NCBI GenBank assembly: GCA_964423615.1
Contig: CAYRFQ010000056.1
Span: 1 to 45,145, forward strand
Length of the DNA stretch: 45,145 nucleotides
From: CAYRFQ01 sp964423615
GTDB lineage: Bacteria > Planctomycetota > Planctomycetia > Gemmatales > Gemmataceae
Direction: 5' to 3'
The stretch's first letter is position 1. The number at the start of each line of letters is the position of its first letter. The translations under genes and the position numbers were made by a program. Under the pieces are notes generated by a model that was not told the origin of the DNA, made no database searches, and saw nothing but the letters and a program-made list of their open reading frames with translations. Shown here one piece after another: positions 18,435 to 26,502 of the stretch.

Positions 18435-18851
18435 ATGCCACCATTCCAAACTCAACGCCGTGTCGAGTTCTGCGACACCGACATGGCCGGTATCGTTCAT
18501 TTCTCTAATTTCTTCCGTTACATGGAGTCGGCGGAGGTTTCGTTTTTGCAATCGTTGGGCATTTCGGTCCGCTTTGAGTGGGAGAGCGAAATGCTAGGTT
18601 TTCCTCGAGTATCGGCGACGTGTGATTATCTGAGTCCGGCTCGCTTTGAGGATATTCTTGCTATTGCCGTCACGATTGATAACATCGGACGGAAGTCTGT
18701 GGCCTACACGTTTGATTTTTCCAAAGACGACAAGCCTGTTGCACGGGGCAAAATGACTTGCGTCTGTTGTAAAATCAACGAAGGGCATGGACTCGTGGGG
18801 ATCGAAATTCCGGAGTCGCTTCGAAACATTTTGGAGTCGGCGCGGGATTGA
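18435..18851 (+). CDS. Acyl-CoA thioesterase, 4HBT hot-dog family
   Basis: A 138-residue hot-dog protein that would hydrolyse acyl-CoA thioesters. The active-site strand reads VEFCDTDMAGIVHFSNFFRY, with the catalytic Asp of the 4-hydroxybenzoyl-CoA thioesterase group followed by the His-x-x-Asn element. The start at 18435 places this motif near residue 10, as in the family; GGGAAG precedes it. An in-frame ATG at 18384 adds 17 residues without likeness. A second, distinct 4HBT protein lies at 31788. The substrate is unknown. Confidence 0.87.
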   Translation: MPPFQTQRRVEFCDTDMAGIVHFSNFFRYMESAEVSFLQSLGISVRFEWESEMLGFPRVSATCDYLSPARFEDILAIAVTIDNIGRKSVAYTFDFSKDDKPVARGKMTCVCCKINEGHGLVGIEIPESLRNILESARD

Positions 18852-18899
18852 TTCTCGCCAATCGGATACCTCAGAAACGAGTACTCAGGAGAACTTGCT

Positions 18900-20417
18900 G
18901 TGAAGCGTTGTTTGACGTTCTTCGTGCTGCCATTGGTGGCATTATTCTTCGTTGTTTCTACTGGCTCGGCGGCCCAGAACAAAGCCAAGCCCAACGTCAT
19001 CTACATCATGTCTGACGACCACGCCAGCGCGGCCATTAGCGCTTATGGTTCGTGGCTCAAAGGTGTCGCCAAGACGCCGAACCTCGACAAATTGTGCCGC
19101 CAGGGAATGCGATTCACGAACTGCGTGGTGACGAATTCGATATGTACGCCGAGCCGAGCTGTCATGCTCACCGGGCAATACAGCCACAAGAATGGCGTGT
19201 TGACATTGAGCGACCGGATGGATCCTGGGCGTCGGCACCTGGGTCACATGATGCAAGAGGCTGGATACCAAACGGCCATGATCGGCAAATGGCACCTCAA
19301 GACGATCCCACAAGGATTCGACTACTACAACATCTTGCCTGGCCAAGGGCAGTACCGCGATCCGGTTCTCTTCACGGGGTCTAACACTCGGAAAAACCGG
19401 AAGCAGTATAAGGGCAAATACTCGACGGACGTGATCACCTCGTTGTCCCTCGACTGGATCAAAAATCGTGACACGACCAAGCCCTTTTTCTTGTGTTGTC
19501 ATTTCAAGGCGCCACACAGGCCGTGGGATCCAGCGAAGAGATACGCCGACCTCTACAAAGGCCAAAAGATACCCGAACATCCGACGCTCTACGACACTTA
19601 TAACGACCTATTTACCTCCGCAGCGAACGCCAAGATGAAGATCGGCCAGGACTTCAACACTCGCGACTTGGAGCAGCCTATTCCGACAAATATGACCCGC
19701 AACGAACTGCGAAAGTGGGCGTATCAGCGATACATGAAGCGGTATCTCGGTGTCATTGCGGCTGTTGACGAAAATGTCGGGCGGCTCATGGACTACCTGG
19801 ACAAGGCGGGACTCGCTGACAACACCATCATTATCTATACGTCCGATCAGGGCTTTTTCATCGGCGAACACGGTTGGTACGACAAGCGGTTCATGTATGA
19901 GCCGTGCTTAACGACGCCACTCATCGTTCGTTATCCAGGTCATGTACCAGCCGGGAAGGTCAATGACAAGATTGTCATGAACGTGGATTTCGCACCGACG
20001 ATCCTCGACTATGCAGGAAAGAAGACCCCCAAGAGCATGGATGGGCGAAGTCTGAAGCCCCTTCTGGAAGGGAAGACTCCCAACGACTGGCGGACGTCGA
20101 TGTATTATCGCTACTACATGCACCTGGCCCATCACTGGGTTCCGGCTCACCTGGGAGTGCGGAACGAGCGTTATACGCTCATTTACTACTACAGCCGTGA
20201 CCTTGGGGCTGCCGGTTCGGTCAAGAATACGCCGACTCCACAAGGTTGGGAATTGTTTGATCGGAAAAAAGATCCGAACCAAACCAAGAATTATTATGAC
20301 CACCCGGATTATCAGAGCATCATCCGTGAGATGAAAGGCGACCTGGTACGACTCCGCCGACAAGTAGCCGACACGGACCCAGTGCCTGGTTTAAAGCTGC
20401 GAACGAAAGAGGATTAA
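18900..20417 (+). CDS. Exported sulfatase
   Basis: A 505-residue sulfatase that would remove sulfate esters from polysaccharides, a typical planctomycete trait. It begins at GTG (AGGAG six or more bases before) with a signal peptide (CLTFFVLPLVALFFVVSTGS, cleavage near residue 25). The first metal site is IMSDDHAS near 37-44. The signature CTPSRAVMLTGQYSHKNG places the formylglycine cysteine near 82. DQGFFIGEHGWYDKR supplies a second metal and substrate region. VNVDFAPTILDYAGKKTP-type sequence and the C-terminal RRKKDPNQTKNYYD-type region match the arylsulfatase/heparan N-sulfatase group. Activation needs a formylglycine-generating enzyme. The exact substrate is unknown. Confidence 0.92.
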   Translation: MKRCLTFFVLPLVALFFVVSTGSAAQNKAKPNVIYIMSDDHASAAISAYGSWLKGVAKTPNLDKLCRQGMRFTNCVVTNSICTPSRAVMLTGQYSHKNGVLTLSDRMDPGRRHLGHMMQEAGYQTAMIGKWHLKTIPQGFDYYNILPGQGQYRDPVLFTGSNTRKNRKQYKGKYSTDVITSLSLDWIKNRDTTKPFFLCCHFKAPHRPWDPAKRYADLYKGQKIPEHPTLYDTYNDLFTSAANAKMKIGQDFNTRDLEQPIPTNMTRNELRKWAYQRYMKRYLGVIAAVDENVGRLMDYLDKAGLADNTIIIYTSDQGFFIGEHGWYDKRFMYEPCLTTPLIVRYPGHVPAGKVNDKIVMNVDFAPTILDYAGKKTPKSMDGRSLKPLLEGKTPNDWRTSMYYRYYMHLAHHWVPAHLGVRNERYTLIYYYSRDLGAAGSVKNTPTPQGWELFDRKKDPNQTKNYYDHPDYQSIIREMKGDLVRLRRQVADTDPVPGLKLRTKED

Positions 20418-20500
20418 TGAGGACTTCGCGGGTAATGAACTGAAGTCAGGCAAGCCTACGCGGGTGGACGGATTAATACGGGTTGTGTTTGTTCTGGTTC

Positions 20501-20585
20501 TTTAGAGCGGTTCACGCTTGGATTGGGTACAGATTTTTCGTTTTCAAAGTCCTTCTCCCCGCAAGCGGGACCCAGGACTTTGAGT
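20501..20585 (+). repeat. Dispersed intergenic repeat B, copy 1
   Basis: It begins TTTAGAGCGGTTCACGCTTG, continues through GGGTACAGATTTTTCG and ends with TCAAAGTCCTTCTCCCCGCA. Related copies are at 20599-20635 (short), 41901-41960 and 44872-44925, all between genes. Confidence 0.75.
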
Positions 20586-20598
20586 TAAGTTCTGTGGG

Positions 20599-20635
20599 TT
20601 TAGAGCAGTTCACGCTCGTGTAAGGTACAGTTCGC
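20599..20635 (+). repeat. Dispersed intergenic repeat B, short copy 2
   Basis: TTAGAGCAGTTCACGCTCG followed by AAGGTACAGTTCG matches the start of copy 1, 98 bases earlier, with a few changes. Confidence 0.65.
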
Positions 20636-20675
20636 AGTTCCCGAACACTTCAGGTCAATAACCCCTTATCCTAAA

Positions 20676-20703
20676 TCCTTCTCCCCGCAAGCGGGGAGAA
20701 GGA
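20676..20703. repeat. Perfect GC-rich hairpin inside the repeat region
   Basis: TCCTTCTCCCCGC (20676-20688) and GCGGGGAGAAGGA (20691-20703) form a perfect 13-bp stem around AA. The left arm also occurs in repeat B at 20560-20577. It lies 259 bases after the sulfatase stop and could act as a terminator or a REP-like element. Confidence 0.7.
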
Positions 20704-20732
20704 CTTTGAGTTTAGTTGCGTGGGTTTCGACC

Positions 20733-20796
20733 TACGGCTAGGATGTCTCGCTCCTTCGAAGCTTAAAAACCATAACATGGCTCTTGTTTAGCCGAC
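20733..20796 (+). repeat. Dispersed intergenic repeat A, copy 2
   Basis: TACGGCTAGGATGTCTCGCT, CCTTCGAAGCTTAAAAACCA and CTTGTTTAGCCGAC align with the copies at 7474 and 41969. Confidence 0.8.
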
Positions 20797-21445
20797 CGCC
20801 CGAGCCGTTCAAAATGATGACAGCGACAAGTTTTCCCTGGCTTCACTTTCTGCCAAAATTTTTCCGAATTTCGAAACAATTCCACAATAAACGGCTTCCA
20901 CGCGCATCGTATCTTGTGTGAGGACGGATTGTTTTGTCAGGAAGCATTTGTCACCGGGGGGTGAGTGATCGCAAGATCAAACAGGTGCGGATCGACAATA
21001 CTATTGATCTTTCCTCAATTAGTCATCGTGCTTTGGGTCGGTTTGGCTTCAAGGAATGGCAGCACCTTGTAGTTCAACCGATCCAATTTTTTTCTCCGTT
21101 CGGGACACATCTACCTATCCAATCCCTTTTCCGTTCCCACAAATTTCTCTGTAACCTCACGTCAAATTCCTGGTTTCCTACAGGCGAAGCCATACGATAA
21201 TTTTTTGTAGTATGTGAAGGTCGGTGACTTTCTTCACATTCCACACAAGTCTTTTGTCTTCGTTTACTGGGGTGGGCTGATTGGCAACGCCACTATCGAA
21301 GCGCACCTTGGACTTTTCCAGTTCGAGCCTGAGACTAAAAAACAAGATTGGCTGGTGTCTACTGTTAGCCATTCAACGTGGAATGTCGCCTGTTCCAGAG
21401 AACACATTTGCTTCGGGACACGGATGGGAGCTAGAATCAGTATCG
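20797..21445 (+). other. Intergenic leader before the MBL-fold gene
   Basis: No convincing gene is seen in about 650 bases. An open stretch at 20934-21200 has no ribosome site and no recognisable motif. The preceding sequence 20418-20732 is made of the repeats listed. Confidence 0.5.
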
Positions 21446-22447
21446 ATGAGTATCGAATATCAAATCTTGGGACAACCGGTACGAGACAACGCCCTGCTCG
21501 TCAGAATCAACAGCGGCCAACGTATCGATCGAGTGTTGTTCGACTGTGGGTACGGGTGTCTGGACGAACTCACACTCTCGGAAATTCTGCAGATCGACCA
21601 CCTGTGCTTTTCCCACCTTCACATGGATCATGTGGCGGGTTTTGACGCCTTCTTCCGAGCCGTCTTCAATCGAGAAACCAAACCGAATGTTCTTTGGGGG
21701 CCTCCGGAGACCTCTCAGATCATGCAAGGCCGTTTCCGCGGATACATGTGGAACCTCGGGAGGGATTCGAAAGTCAGTTGGCAAGTCCACGACGTCCATC
21801 CACAAGAGGTTCAGAGTTGGTTGTTCCACACGTCAGAGTCTTTTACACCCGCCCACGAAGATGCAGCTTATGCTTGGGAAACGGTTCTATTCCAATCGGC
21901 CAACTATTCGGTCGAAACATTGGTCATGGACCACATGACGCCGTCGCTGGCGTATGTCGTTCGTGAAAGTCCGAAGCTCAACGTTGCGACGGAAAGATTG
22001 CAAACGCTGGGTCTGCGTCCGGGCCCTTGGATCAACGAACTCAAAGCCACCACGTCGGAACGCGAAACCATCGAGATCGACGGCAAAGACTACCCAACGG
22101 CCCAACTTCGCGAAGAACTCATTCTGGAAACGCCTGGTGAGTCGATTGCCTATTTGACAGATTTTCGCCTCGACCAAGACGCCCTAGCCCAACTCGTTCC
22201 GGGATTGCAAGGTTGCTCGACGGTCGTTTGCGAATGTCAGTATCGCCATGAAGATGTGGACTTGGCCGTGCGAAATTATCACATGACGACGCGGCAAGTG
22301 GCGGAGTTGGCGGCCCAAGCCAATGTTGGAGAACTCGTGTTGTTTCACCTGTCGGAGCGATACACCAGAGACGTGTGGCCGTTGTTGCTCGAAGAAGCTC
22401 GAGAGATTTTTCCGAGAACGCGGTTTTCCGAGCACTGGGAGATTTGA
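21446..22447 (+). CDS. MBL-fold metallo-hydrolase, RNase Z-like
   Basis: A 333-residue metallo-beta-lactamase-fold protein. FSHLHMDHVAGFD near 55-67 gives the HxHxDH zinc motif, with DNALLVR and LFDCG before it as in the ribonuclease Z (ElaC) group. Toward the C-terminus, AYLTDFRLD and FHLSERY supply the late Asp and His of the second zinc sphere. The long middle with TPSLAYVVRESPKLNV resembles ElaC's exosite-side region. It could process tRNA 3' ends or act on another phosphodiester; this is not certain. The ATG at 21446 places the first strand at the family position; 55 upstream codons are open but unrelated. It converges with the phosphatase gene, whose stop is 36 bases away. Confidence 0.85.
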   Translation: MSIEYQILGQPVRDNALLVRINSGQRIDRVLFDCGYGCLDELTLSEILQIDHLCFSHLHMDHVAGFDAFFRAVFNRETKPNVLWGPPETSQIMQGRFRGYMWNLGRDSKVSWQVHDVHPQEVQSWLFHTSESFTPAHEDAAYAWETVLFQSANYSVETLVMDHMTPSLAYVVRESPKLNVATERLQTLGLRPGPWINELKATTSERETIEIDGKDYPTAQLREELILETPGESIAYLTDFRLDQDALAQLVPGLQGCSTVVCECQYRHEDVDLAVRNYHMTTRQVAELAAQANVGELVLFHLSERYTRDVWPLLLEEAREIFPRTRFSEHWEI

Positions 22448-22483
22448 GGCATCGGGTCGCAGAGGATTGCGAGACCGCTGGCA

Positions 22484-24124
22484 TTATTTCGTCGTTCGCC
22501 GTAGCAAGAACAACGTCAAGTCGTCGTACAACTCCTTCACGCCGGTAAATTCGTGGACGGCAGTCTTGGCTGTCTCGGCGCATCGCGGAAGCGATAGCTG
22601 TTGGTCGAATTGCTGAATCACTTTCTTGAGTCGATCGAGTCCGAACATCTCCTTTTTCGGTCCAGATTTCGCTTCGGTGTATCCGTCGGTGTAGAAGACG
22701 AGTGTATCGCTCGGGTTGAGGGAAAAACGCAGTTCGGTCAGGTTCAAGTCGAGATCTGGATAGCCGAGCATCCGACCTGGCCTCTGTTCGATCGCTTCGA
22801 CACGGCCATCCGCACGTCGGAGAAGCGGCCAGTGGTGTCCGCCCGAAGCGAGCACCAGTTCGCCCTCTTGGGGGTCATAGATTCCGTGGGCAAGAGTCAC
22901 GAACATGCCCGAGGGATTATCTTGTCCCAGCGCGGTGTTTAGTTTCGTTAGCGTTCTTGCCGGGCTGTTTCCTTCTGCGGCCAGGTGGCGTCCCAGCGTT
23001 CGAACCGCGACCATGAAAAGGGCCGCTGGCATTCCCTTGCCGGAAACGTCGCCCACGAAGATCGCTAGCCGCCCGTCGGAAAGCCGATTGAAATCATACA
23101 AGTCGCCGGAAACTTCTCTTGCAGGATCGACGTGGGCGAACAATTCGTAGCCGTCGCTGGTGAATTCGTCGAAGTCGCTGGGCATGAATCCTTGTTGGAT
23201 TTCCCGAGCCAAGGCCAGCTCCTGCTTCAGCCTTTCTTTTTGCAAGAGTTCGGCGTGCAACGCGGCGTTGTCGAGGGCGACGGAAACTTGATGACAAATC
23301 GTCGTCAAAAGATGAAGGTCGTCCGTTTGGAAAGGTTTGCCGTGATGGAATCGGTCGACCTGGATGATGCCCAACCGTCGCTCGTCCTGGCAAATCAAAG
23401 GCACGCACAGTAGCGACCGGAGATTCAACGACGTCAACGTGGCACTTGCGTCCCAACGTGGGTCGGACATCACGTCTTCGCTCAAGATGCCCACGCCCTC
23501 CTCAAGGGCTTTCTTGACGACAGTGCGGCTGTAAGGATGCGAATCGTCCTCGTCGGCATAGCGATTCTTCTGTCCACGGACGACGAGATGATCGTCCTCG
23601 TCCAAGAGCAAGACCATGCACCGGTCGGCGTGGGTGAACAGCAGTAAGATTTGATCCATCAACTTGGTCAGAAGTGGTTCGACTTCGAGGGTTCGAGCCA
23701 AGAGCTGTGAGATTTCCAAGACGCACTGGAGTTTCTGGCCCGCTGCCTGGGCGTAGACGGTTTCGTTCAACCCGACCGCACTTACTTGTTCGCGGATGAC
23801 GAGTTGGGATTCGGTAGGAGTGATGGTTGGTTCTTGCCGCAACGCAAAGACATAAGGGCCGATCTGCACCTTGTCACGGTCCGTCAGTGGGACACGGATG
23901 CGGGGGTTGACACGTTTGCCGTTGAGGTAGGTTCCGTTACTGCTGTCGAGATCCTCGATGGAATACTTTCCGTCTTCGCATACGATTTGGGCATGTTGGC
24001 GACTGACGGCTTTGGCCAACAAGCAGACGGTGGAGTCTCCCTGACGACCAAGGACGTTGACCGGTCTTTGGATCGGGAATTGCTGTCCGGCGTTCGGCCC
24101 CTGAAGGGTAACGAGTACAGCCAT
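22484..24124 (-). CDS. FHA-GAF-PP2C (SpoIIE-type) serine phosphatase
   Basis: A 546-residue cytoplasmic signalling protein with three domains. An N-terminal FHA domain (GRQGDSTVCLL, SRQHAQIV, SSNGTYLNGKRV, about residues 22-95) binds phosphothreonine. A GAF domain (about 125-290, including RSLLCVPLICQDERRLGIIQ) is a ligand or redox sensor fold. The C-terminal SpoIIE/PP2C phosphatase has metal Asp in EVSGDLYDF and VGDVSGKGMPAALFM, SGGHHWPLL, and FYTDGYTEA. It likely dephosphorylates a serine on an anti-sigma-antagonist or similar target in a partner-switch pathway, but no partner is encoded nearby. The ATG at 24124 is chosen to begin MAVLVTLQGPNAG, the usual FHA start; a strong ribosome site is not seen. 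Confidence 0.92.
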   Translation of the reverse strand: MAVLVTLQGPNAGQQFPIQRPVNVLGRQGDSTVCLLAKAVSRQHAQIVCEDGKYSIEDLDSSNGTYLNGKRVNPRIRVPLTDRDKVQIGPYVFALRQEPTITPTESQLVIREQVSAVGLNETVYAQAAGQKLQCVLEISQLLARTLEVEPLLTKLMDQILLLFTHADRCMVLLLDEDDHLVVRGQKNRYADEDDSHPYSRTVVKKALEEGVGILSEDVMSDPRWDASATLTSLNLRSLLCVPLICQDERRLGIIQVDRFHHGKPFQTDDLHLLTTICHQVSVALDNAALHAELLQKERLKQELALAREIQQGFMPSDFDEFTSDGYELFAHVDPAREVSGDLYDFNRLSDGRLAIFVGDVSGKGMPAALFMVAVRTLGRHLAAEGNSPARTLTKLNTALGQDNPSGMFVTLAHGIYDPQEGELVLASGGHHWPLLRRADGRVEAIEQRPGRMLGYPDLDLNLTELRFSLNPSDTLVFYTDGYTEAKSGPKKEMFGLDRLKKVIQQFDQQLSLPRCAETAKTAVHEFTGVKELYDDLTLFLLRRTTK

Positions 24125-24309
24125 AGAGATGATGTACCCCAGATTTGGTGTCCTTACCATTTCGGTTCGGTCAGAGATCAACCATTTGAGAGGCATCCCG
24201 TCCCACAAACGTTGCTCTAATTCCGCACGTACTTCAAATCCCTTCTAGCATAGCGGACTTTTGTTGACGTGAACAGAGAGTTCCTCGCCCAAGAGTCACA
24301 ACGGGTGTG

Positions 24310-24403
24310 CCTCTGGATTTTGGGATTGTGTATCCGTGTTAGGTCCACGCGAGCCGCGTGGACCTATGATTTCTTGGCAAATCCGAATTCCAAAATCCAG
24401 AGG
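24310..24403. repeat. Nested inverted repeat 1
   Basis: Outer arms of 18 bases (CCTCTGGATTTTGGGATT at 24310-24327; complement at 24386-24403, one mismatch) enclose a perfect 10-bp inner hairpin, AGGTCCACGC at 24341-24350 and GCGTGGACCT at 24356-24365. It lies between the starts of one leftward gene (24124) and the stop of another (24556). A partial relative is at 7543-7584. Confidence 0.75.
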
Positions 24404-24442
24404 ACCTCGCCACAACTCCTGGGAGTTCCAGATTGATTGGTT

Positions 24443-24526
24443 GGTTGGTTTCCGACCAGCGTGATACGCCAGCGAGGGGGTTCCTCTTGTCCCTTGCTGG
24501 CGTGTTGGGCAGGTCGGGAACCAACC
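24443..24526. repeat. Nested inverted repeat 2
   Basis: Outer 15-base arms (GGTTGGTTTCCGACC at 24443-24457, complement at 24512-24526, one mismatch) enclose inner 13-base arms (ACGCCAGCGAGGG at 24466-24478, complement at 24491-24503, one mismatch). It lies 30 bases past the leftward stop at 24556, so it may end that transcript. Confidence 0.75.
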
Positions 24527-24555
24527 TCACCTAGCGACTCAAAGAAGATCAACTC

Positions 24556-25056
24556 CTAGCCGCCCGCAGGAATGAACGGGATGTTGGCTTTGGCCGGTAC
24601 GAGAGCGTGACAAGCGTTGAGAATTGCGTGCTTGAACGACTCCGGTTCGGGGGTTCCTGGCAACGACAATTTCACCATTCCGTTGGAAATGATTTCGAGC
24701 GTCGCTGTGCGCCAATAATCGCTATTCGGGTCGGTTTTGACGACGATATCGTCGATCGATTCGAGGAGGACTTCGTCATTTTCGGAGGAAGTGCCCGCCC
24801 ATCCTTTTCGGATTCGGACTCGCTTGTTGGTGAGGGTGTAGCGACGCATGAACCAGGGAGCAATCTTGAGCAAGAAGCACGGCGCCATCAATAACCAGCC
24901 GATGGGAGCCAGGATCATCGTTTGGGTCAAGACTCGTCCGATGGTCCCGATTCCAGGATACCGAACGACACACATGGGCCATTTTTCGCGAATGACGGCT
25001 TCGCCTTGTTGAGGAGGAACCAGTCCGGTAACGGCTTGTGGCCGGACGTCGAGCAT
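24556..25056 (-). CDS. PH-domain membrane protein (YdbS-like)
   Basis: A 166-residue protein. GEAVIREKWPMCVVRYPGIG precedes a hydrophobic hairpin (MILAPIGWLLMAPCFLLKIA, about residues 46-66). Then comes MRRYTLTNKRVRIRKGWAGT, VLLESIDDIVVK and TATLEIIS, the pattern of the bacterial PH domain found in YdbS/YdbT-type membrane proteins. Probably associated with the cytoplasmic membrane; function unknown. The reading from ATG 25056 is uninterrupted. Confidence 0.85.
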   Translation of the reverse strand: MLDVRPQAVTGLVPPQQGEAVIREKWPMCVVRYPGIGTIGRVLTQTMILAPIGWLLMAPCFLLKIAPWFMRRYTLTNKRVRIRKGWAGTSSENDEVLLESIDDIVVKTDPNSDYWRTATLEIISNGMVKLSLPGTPEPESFKHAILNACHALVPAKANIPFIPAGG

Positions 25057-25557
25057 GGGTGGATATCCTTGGACAAATAGGTCAGCCGTCCGTTCAGGGA
25101 CGATTTACAGTAACGACAAGTTGGGCTTTCAGTTGTCATATCGACTGGCCAGGAATCGCCAAGAGGGGAATCCTTGGCGTGCGAAGGGTAAGACCTAGTG
25201 AATGCTGTCGAGACGGGTGGTGCCAAGTTCTGGACGCTGGCGTCTGCTTAATTTGCTTACGAAAAACGCCATTGTCGAACGATGAAGTGGTTCGAGAGGC
25301 TCAACGGTCCATTGTTTTCTGGCTGTGTTCTTTTGCGTATTTTTGTGTTCTTCGGCAAGGTCGTCTGTTGGTGTTGGCGAAGAGCTTCTGGAGCCTTGTG
25401 TCTGGCTCAACACTGCTGGGTGGATCTTGACCAACGCTTCGGTATTTGGCCCTGCTCCCGACATTTCTGGCGACTCTTCCAGTGGGCGTTGAGTTCCCCG
25501 ACGAACAGAGGTCCTCAGACAATTTTCTGGCCATTCGATTATCGGAACTAAAATGCA
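25057..25557. other. Gene-poor, possibly decayed stretch
   Basis: No intact gene is supported in these 501 bases. Protein-like fragments appear in different plus-strand frames (SIVFWLCSFAYFCVLRQGRL around 25300; TLRYLALLPTFLATLPVG, then VEFPDEQRSSDNFLAIRLSE around 25435-25550), which may be remnants of one broken gene. None was recognised. Confidence 0.4.
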
Positions 25558-25782
25558 ATGAGCGACAATCCAACTCCAGAACAGATTTTGCATTATTTTT
25601 TCTTCTGTCCCACATGTAGTCAGAAGAGAAAATTGATCGATCAAAAGAAGAAAGCAACAGAGGTTGGTTTGAATTGGCCTGCTGATTTCCCTGCATACAC
25701 AATTGAATGTTGTGGTTATGAATTGACAATCGAAGACAACGCTACTTATCTTAAAGTGATCGAAATTTTGAAATCTGAGTAA
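25558..25782 (+). CDS. Small cysteine-containing hypothetical protein
   Basis: A 74-residue protein, not recognised. FFCPTCSQKRKL and IECCGYELTI give two close cysteine pairs (CPTC and ECC) that could bind zinc. It is followed by acidic and helical sequence (NATYLKVIEILKSE). The composition is coherent, but bases here are more A/T-rich than in neighbouring genes, which suggests recent transfer or a selfish origin. The start context (ACTAAAATGCAATGAGC) lacks a strong ribosome site. Confidence 0.5.
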   Translation: MSDNPTPEQILHYFFFCPTCSQKRKLIDQKKKATEVGLNWPADFPAYTIECCGYELTIEDNATYLKVIEILKSE

Positions 25783-25818
25783 GTTGTATTTCTCAACGTT
25801 CGCAAAAATTTCGGGTGT

Positions 25819-26016
25819 TCACGCGGCCAAAACCACCGATTTTTTCAGGGCCTCCACCCTTTCTATCAACTCCGACTCATCTGCGGAGTTCGTTGTGCCG
25901 AACCAAATTCTGATCGTATTGTTTCCCAAATTTAATGCGTATCGATTTTGGCCTGTTTGAGCCCGGTTTCCAAAATTGTTGAGAATTTTGGAGAACACAG
26001 TCACGAAGACACCCAA
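25819..26016 (-). pseudogene. Short conserved-looking fragment, unrecognised
   Basis: A 65-codon leftward reading ends NRYALNLGNNTIRIWFGTTN, SADESELIERVEALKKSVV, which reads like the C-terminal end of a real protein. The first 20 residues look random. I infer a truncated remnant or very small gene; its family is unknown. Confidence 0.3.
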
Positions 26017-26502
26017 CGACCCGCACAGTACGTGATACGAGTCGATGGGTTCGGTCTCCTCATCCCAGGGCCAAAGCCCAGATGCGACGAGCCAGACTCA
26101 CAAGATTACTTCCCTGCAGTCCTGCGGCTTTGGCAACGCTCGAGCCACGATTCCAACAACGTCACGGCCGCGACGAACGTGTAACCATCGGTCATCAACA
26201 AATCGATGTTGTTGATATTCTTCTGGCAACAAAAACAATGCGCCAGGCGATTTCCTGGCTGGGAAGATCGAGTCGAATATTGGCATGTCGACGACGTCGA
26301 GTAAGCTAAAACGGCTCACGCGTTGGCCGAAATTACCCAGAAAGTTGAAGGTTTGGTTCTTCGGATGCAGCCGACAAACGGATGAGCCAAAACTCGAGTG
26401 TTTACGATTTCTGATACGCGAAATGACTGATTGTCTGGTTTGTTCGAGGTTCGGTGGTTTTGGTACGATCCACCAAACCATAGGTTGGAGGCCAGGGTTT
26501 CT
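26017..26502. other. Unassigned stretch before the oxidoreductase
   Basis: These 486 bases hold overlapping open readings on both strands. None has a recognisable domain, and a leftward one of 127 codons begins inside the next gene's 3' end. I see no feature to support. Confidence 0.4.

Noticed and set aside
20934..21200. 88-codon rightward reading before the MBL gene
   Set aside because: No ribosome site, no motif, and mixed composition.
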